Assembly (NCBI GenBank): GCA_017541145.1
Contig: JAFXZT010000066.1
Span: 1-55,681 of the forward strand
Length of the DNA: 55,681 nt
Source: Bacteroidales bacterium
GTDB lineage: Bacteria; Bacteroidota; Bacteroidia; Bacteroidales; UBA3824
Direction: 5' to 3'
Position numbers and translations under genes: made by a program. Positions 54,231 through 55,681 of the stretch are shown piece after piece. The notes under the pieces were generated by a model. The model was not told where the DNA came from and made no database searches. It was given only the letters and a program-made list of their open reading frames with translations. Every line of letters begins with the position of its first letter. Positions within the stretch are counted from its first letter, which is position 1.

Positions 54231-55258
54231 TGACAAAAGTTTTAGTCGTAGCTACTTCACGAAAAACAAGAGGCGGTATCACAGCTGTTCTAAAATTGTA
54301 TGAACAAAGCCCAATGTGGCAACAATATCATTGCCATTGGATTGGTACGCACCGAGATGGAGGAATTGTACGTAAATTATGGTATTTAACGACTGCCTTT
54401 ATACAATATTGCACGCTATTACCCTTTTTCAATATTGTTCATATTCACTTCAGTTTAAGAACATCAGCCAAAAGAAAGTATCCATTCTTCAAATTGGCGA
54501 AAATATTCAAAAAAAAAACAATAATACACCTTCATTGCGGTTCTCAAATAGATGAAATATGGAATGACACGTATCAAAAAATGTTTGAACAATGCGATTG
54601 CGGAATACTATTGTCAGAGAGTTTGAAGCATAAAATAGAAAAGCGTATTGGAAAGTCTGACAAGTTGACGGTTATTTATAACCCATGCTCAATTATAAAA
54701 GAAACGAACAAACAAAACAAAATAAACTACATTTTATTTTCGGGAACTCTTTACGAAGGCAAAGGTTATAAAGACTTTATTTGTGCATTCGCTAAAATTG
54801 CCTCAAATCATTCAGGATGGAATATTGTCCTTGCAGGAAATGGAGAAGAAGAACAAGCAAGAAAATTGTCAAAAGATTTAGGTATAGAATCGCAAGTAAA
54901 ATTGTTAGGTTGGGTAAATGGAGAGCAAAAGCATCAAGCATTCTCAGAAGCAACAGCATTTTGCTTGCCAAGTTATGCTGAAGGATTCCCAATGGCAGTA
55001 TTGGATGCGTGGGCCTACGGTTTGCCTGTAATAACCACACCCGTAGGCGGTATACCTGATGTAGCAATTGACGGAAAAAATATGCTATTATTCGAGCCCG
55101 GTGATGTTGATAGTTTAGCTAAAAAGTTAGAAACGATTATTACAGATAATAATCTAAGAATAAAATTGTCCGAAGAATCAAAGAAATTAGCAGAAGGGAT
55201 GTTTAGTTTGGAGGCTGTTACCCAACAGGTTAGAGGAGTTTATGACTCACTAATGTAA
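54230..55258 (+). CDS. GT4 family glycosyltransferase
   Basis: A 342-residue GT-B enzyme. The N-terminal acceptor domain begins TKVLVVATSRKTRGGITAVL with the Gly-rich loop, and HIHFSLRTSAKRK follows. The donor domain has LFSGTLYEGKGYKDFI, VKLLGWVNGEQ and SYAEGFPMAVLDAWAYGLPV. The family EX7E motif here reads E..D (EGFPMAVLD), a conservative change. It adds a hexose-type sugar to the lipid-linked unit. The start overlaps the preceding stop codon by one base. Confidence 0.92.
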   Translation: MTKVLVVATSRKTRGGITAVLKLYEQSPMWQQYHCHWIGTHRDGGIVRKLWYLTTAFIQYCTLLPFFNIVHIHFSLRTSAKRKYPFFKLAKIFKKKTIIHLHCGSQIDEIWNDTYQKMFEQCDCGILLSESLKHKIEKRIGKSDKLTVIYNPCSIIKETNKQNKINYILFSGTLYEGKGYKDFICAFAKIASNHSGWNIVLAGNGEEEQARKLSKDLGIESQVKLLGWVNGEQKHQAFSEATAFCLPSYAEGFPMAVLDAWAYGLPVITTPVGGIPDVAIDGKNMLLFEPGDVDSLAKKLETIITDNNLRIKLSEESKKLAEGMFSLEAVTQQVRGVYDSLM

Positions 55259-55269
55259 TATTTGCTATC

Positions 55270-55538
55270 ATGAATAATCAAATAAACATCGTAAAAGCGT
55301 ATTTAGATGGTATGTTATTAGCTAAGTTTGGAATAGCAGCTTTTCGTGATAATGTTGCTGAATGGCAAATAGAAGAGGCAAAAATTATACGTTGAACCTA
55401 AAGAAGGCTGAGATTGATCATTCTTTACTCCCATATGAGGAAAAAGAAAAAACGAAACGTAAATGGGAAACTTGGATAGAAACAATAACTCAAGGATATA
55501 AAGACGAATTGCGCACGCAAGGAAGACTAAAACGATAG
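55270..55538 (+). pseudogene. Frameshifted RyR-domain-like gene
   Basis: ATG 55270 opens 41 codons (MNNQINIVKAYLDGMLLAKF to AKIIR) and stops. In the +2 phase an overlapping frame continues KNYTLNLKKAEIDHSLLPYE and EKEKTKRKWETWIETI to TAG at 55536. Joined, NVAEWQIEEA...SLLPYEEKEK...W resembles the RyR (ryanodine receptor) domain pattern, in which a HPCLVPYEELPEEEK-like segment is typical. One base change in length would restore a protein of about 88 residues. Position inside the glycan operon is odd. Family assignment is tentative. Confidence 0.45.
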
Positions 55539-55540
55539 TA

Positions 55541-55681
55541 ATGAATACATACTTCAATATAAACTACGAATTCGATAAACAAGAAGTACATCGAGCAATT
55601 GAGGCTACACAAAAAGGTTATATCTGTGTGGCAGATGGCGTGGTGATGAATATCGCAAATAGAGATCCTGAATATTTGAAA
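55541..55681 (+). CDS. WecG/TagA/CpsF glycosyltransferase, cut by window end
   Basis: The first 47 codons of a gene that runs out of the window. It opens with MNTYFNINYEFDKQEVHRAI, followed by GYICVADGVVMNIANRDPEY, the start of Bacteroidales GT26 (WecG/TagA/CpsF) proteins, where the sequence aligns with the nucleotide-sugar binding strand. These add N-acetyl-mannosaminuronic-acid-like or similar sugars to the lipid-linked primer, and in Bacteroidales loci often stand just before the initiating sugar-phosphate transferase. Confidence 0.75.
   Translation, partial: MNTYFNINYEFDKQEVHRAIEATQKGYICVADGVVMNIANRDPEYLK

Overview
The window looks like an AT-rich Bacteroidales chromosome (Bacteroidota). 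Evidence: genes are preceded by TAnnTTTG-type -7 boxes and usually lack Shine-Dalgarno sequences. Typical Bacteroidota families are also present: GldF/GldG, DUF4199, DUF4230, tandem periplasmic PPIases with MoxR, a signal-peptide-bearing GH2 beta-galactosidase, and a Bacteroidota-style arylacetate/indolepyruvate module. The genus cannot be fixed from the sequence alone.

Layout. 1-1147: the leader-distal part of a type V-A (Cas12a) CRISPR array read on the + strand; the cas genes should lie left of the window. The array contains two repeat forms that differ by one base in the crRNA hairpin loop. 1148-2482: an imperfect 24-bp inverted repeat, decayed small ORFs, and a minus-strand tRNA cluster Gly-Leu-Gly. 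2483-7435: an S41 peptidase lipoprotein, aldose epimerase, and a membrane sensor kinase. 7506-12924: iorA-iorB, a phenylacetate-CoA ligase, an ACT protein and an aminotransferase, which together fit interconversion of aromatic amino acids, aryl-pyruvates and aryl-acetates. 12925-15530: small or accessory genes, including a broken AAA ATPase and a secreted permuted papain-like protein, then a third tRNA-Gly. 15664-21947: ApbE, an orphan CheW, the 4.5S SRP RNA, DUF4199 and GT2, a large soluble coiled-coil protein with chemosensory features, and a small outer-membrane barrel. 22063-31640: the gldF-gldG-lipoprotein-DUF4230-DUF4230 run, an MFS transporter, beta-galactosidase, and a small membrane protein. 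31740-38946: MoxR, three periplasmic foldases in one minus-strand operon, and divergent recQ. 38995-41069: rfbB and rfbD.

41217-55681 is a surface-polysaccharide locus. It starts with a promoter and a leader of about 280 nt. The genes are two aminotransferases, an ATP-grasp ligase, a GNAT acetyltransferase, a pyruvyl transferase, a Wzx flippase, two O-acyltransferases, GT2 and GT4 glycosyltransferases, a Wzy polymerase, a TagD-like cytidylyltransferase with LicD, and a WecG/TagA/CpsF glycosyltransferase cut by the window edge. Base composition changes abruptly between genes and once inside a glycosyltransferase, so the locus looks assembled by recombination. Amino groups, pyruvate and phospho-substituents together suggest a charged, possibly zwitterionic glycan.

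The observations most worth following are the two-form Cas12a array, the CheW plus MCP/CheZ-like pair without a nearby CheA, the shared extended promoter of the stable-RNA genes, the T8 frameshift in a DUF4230 lipoprotein, and the mosaic glycan locus.
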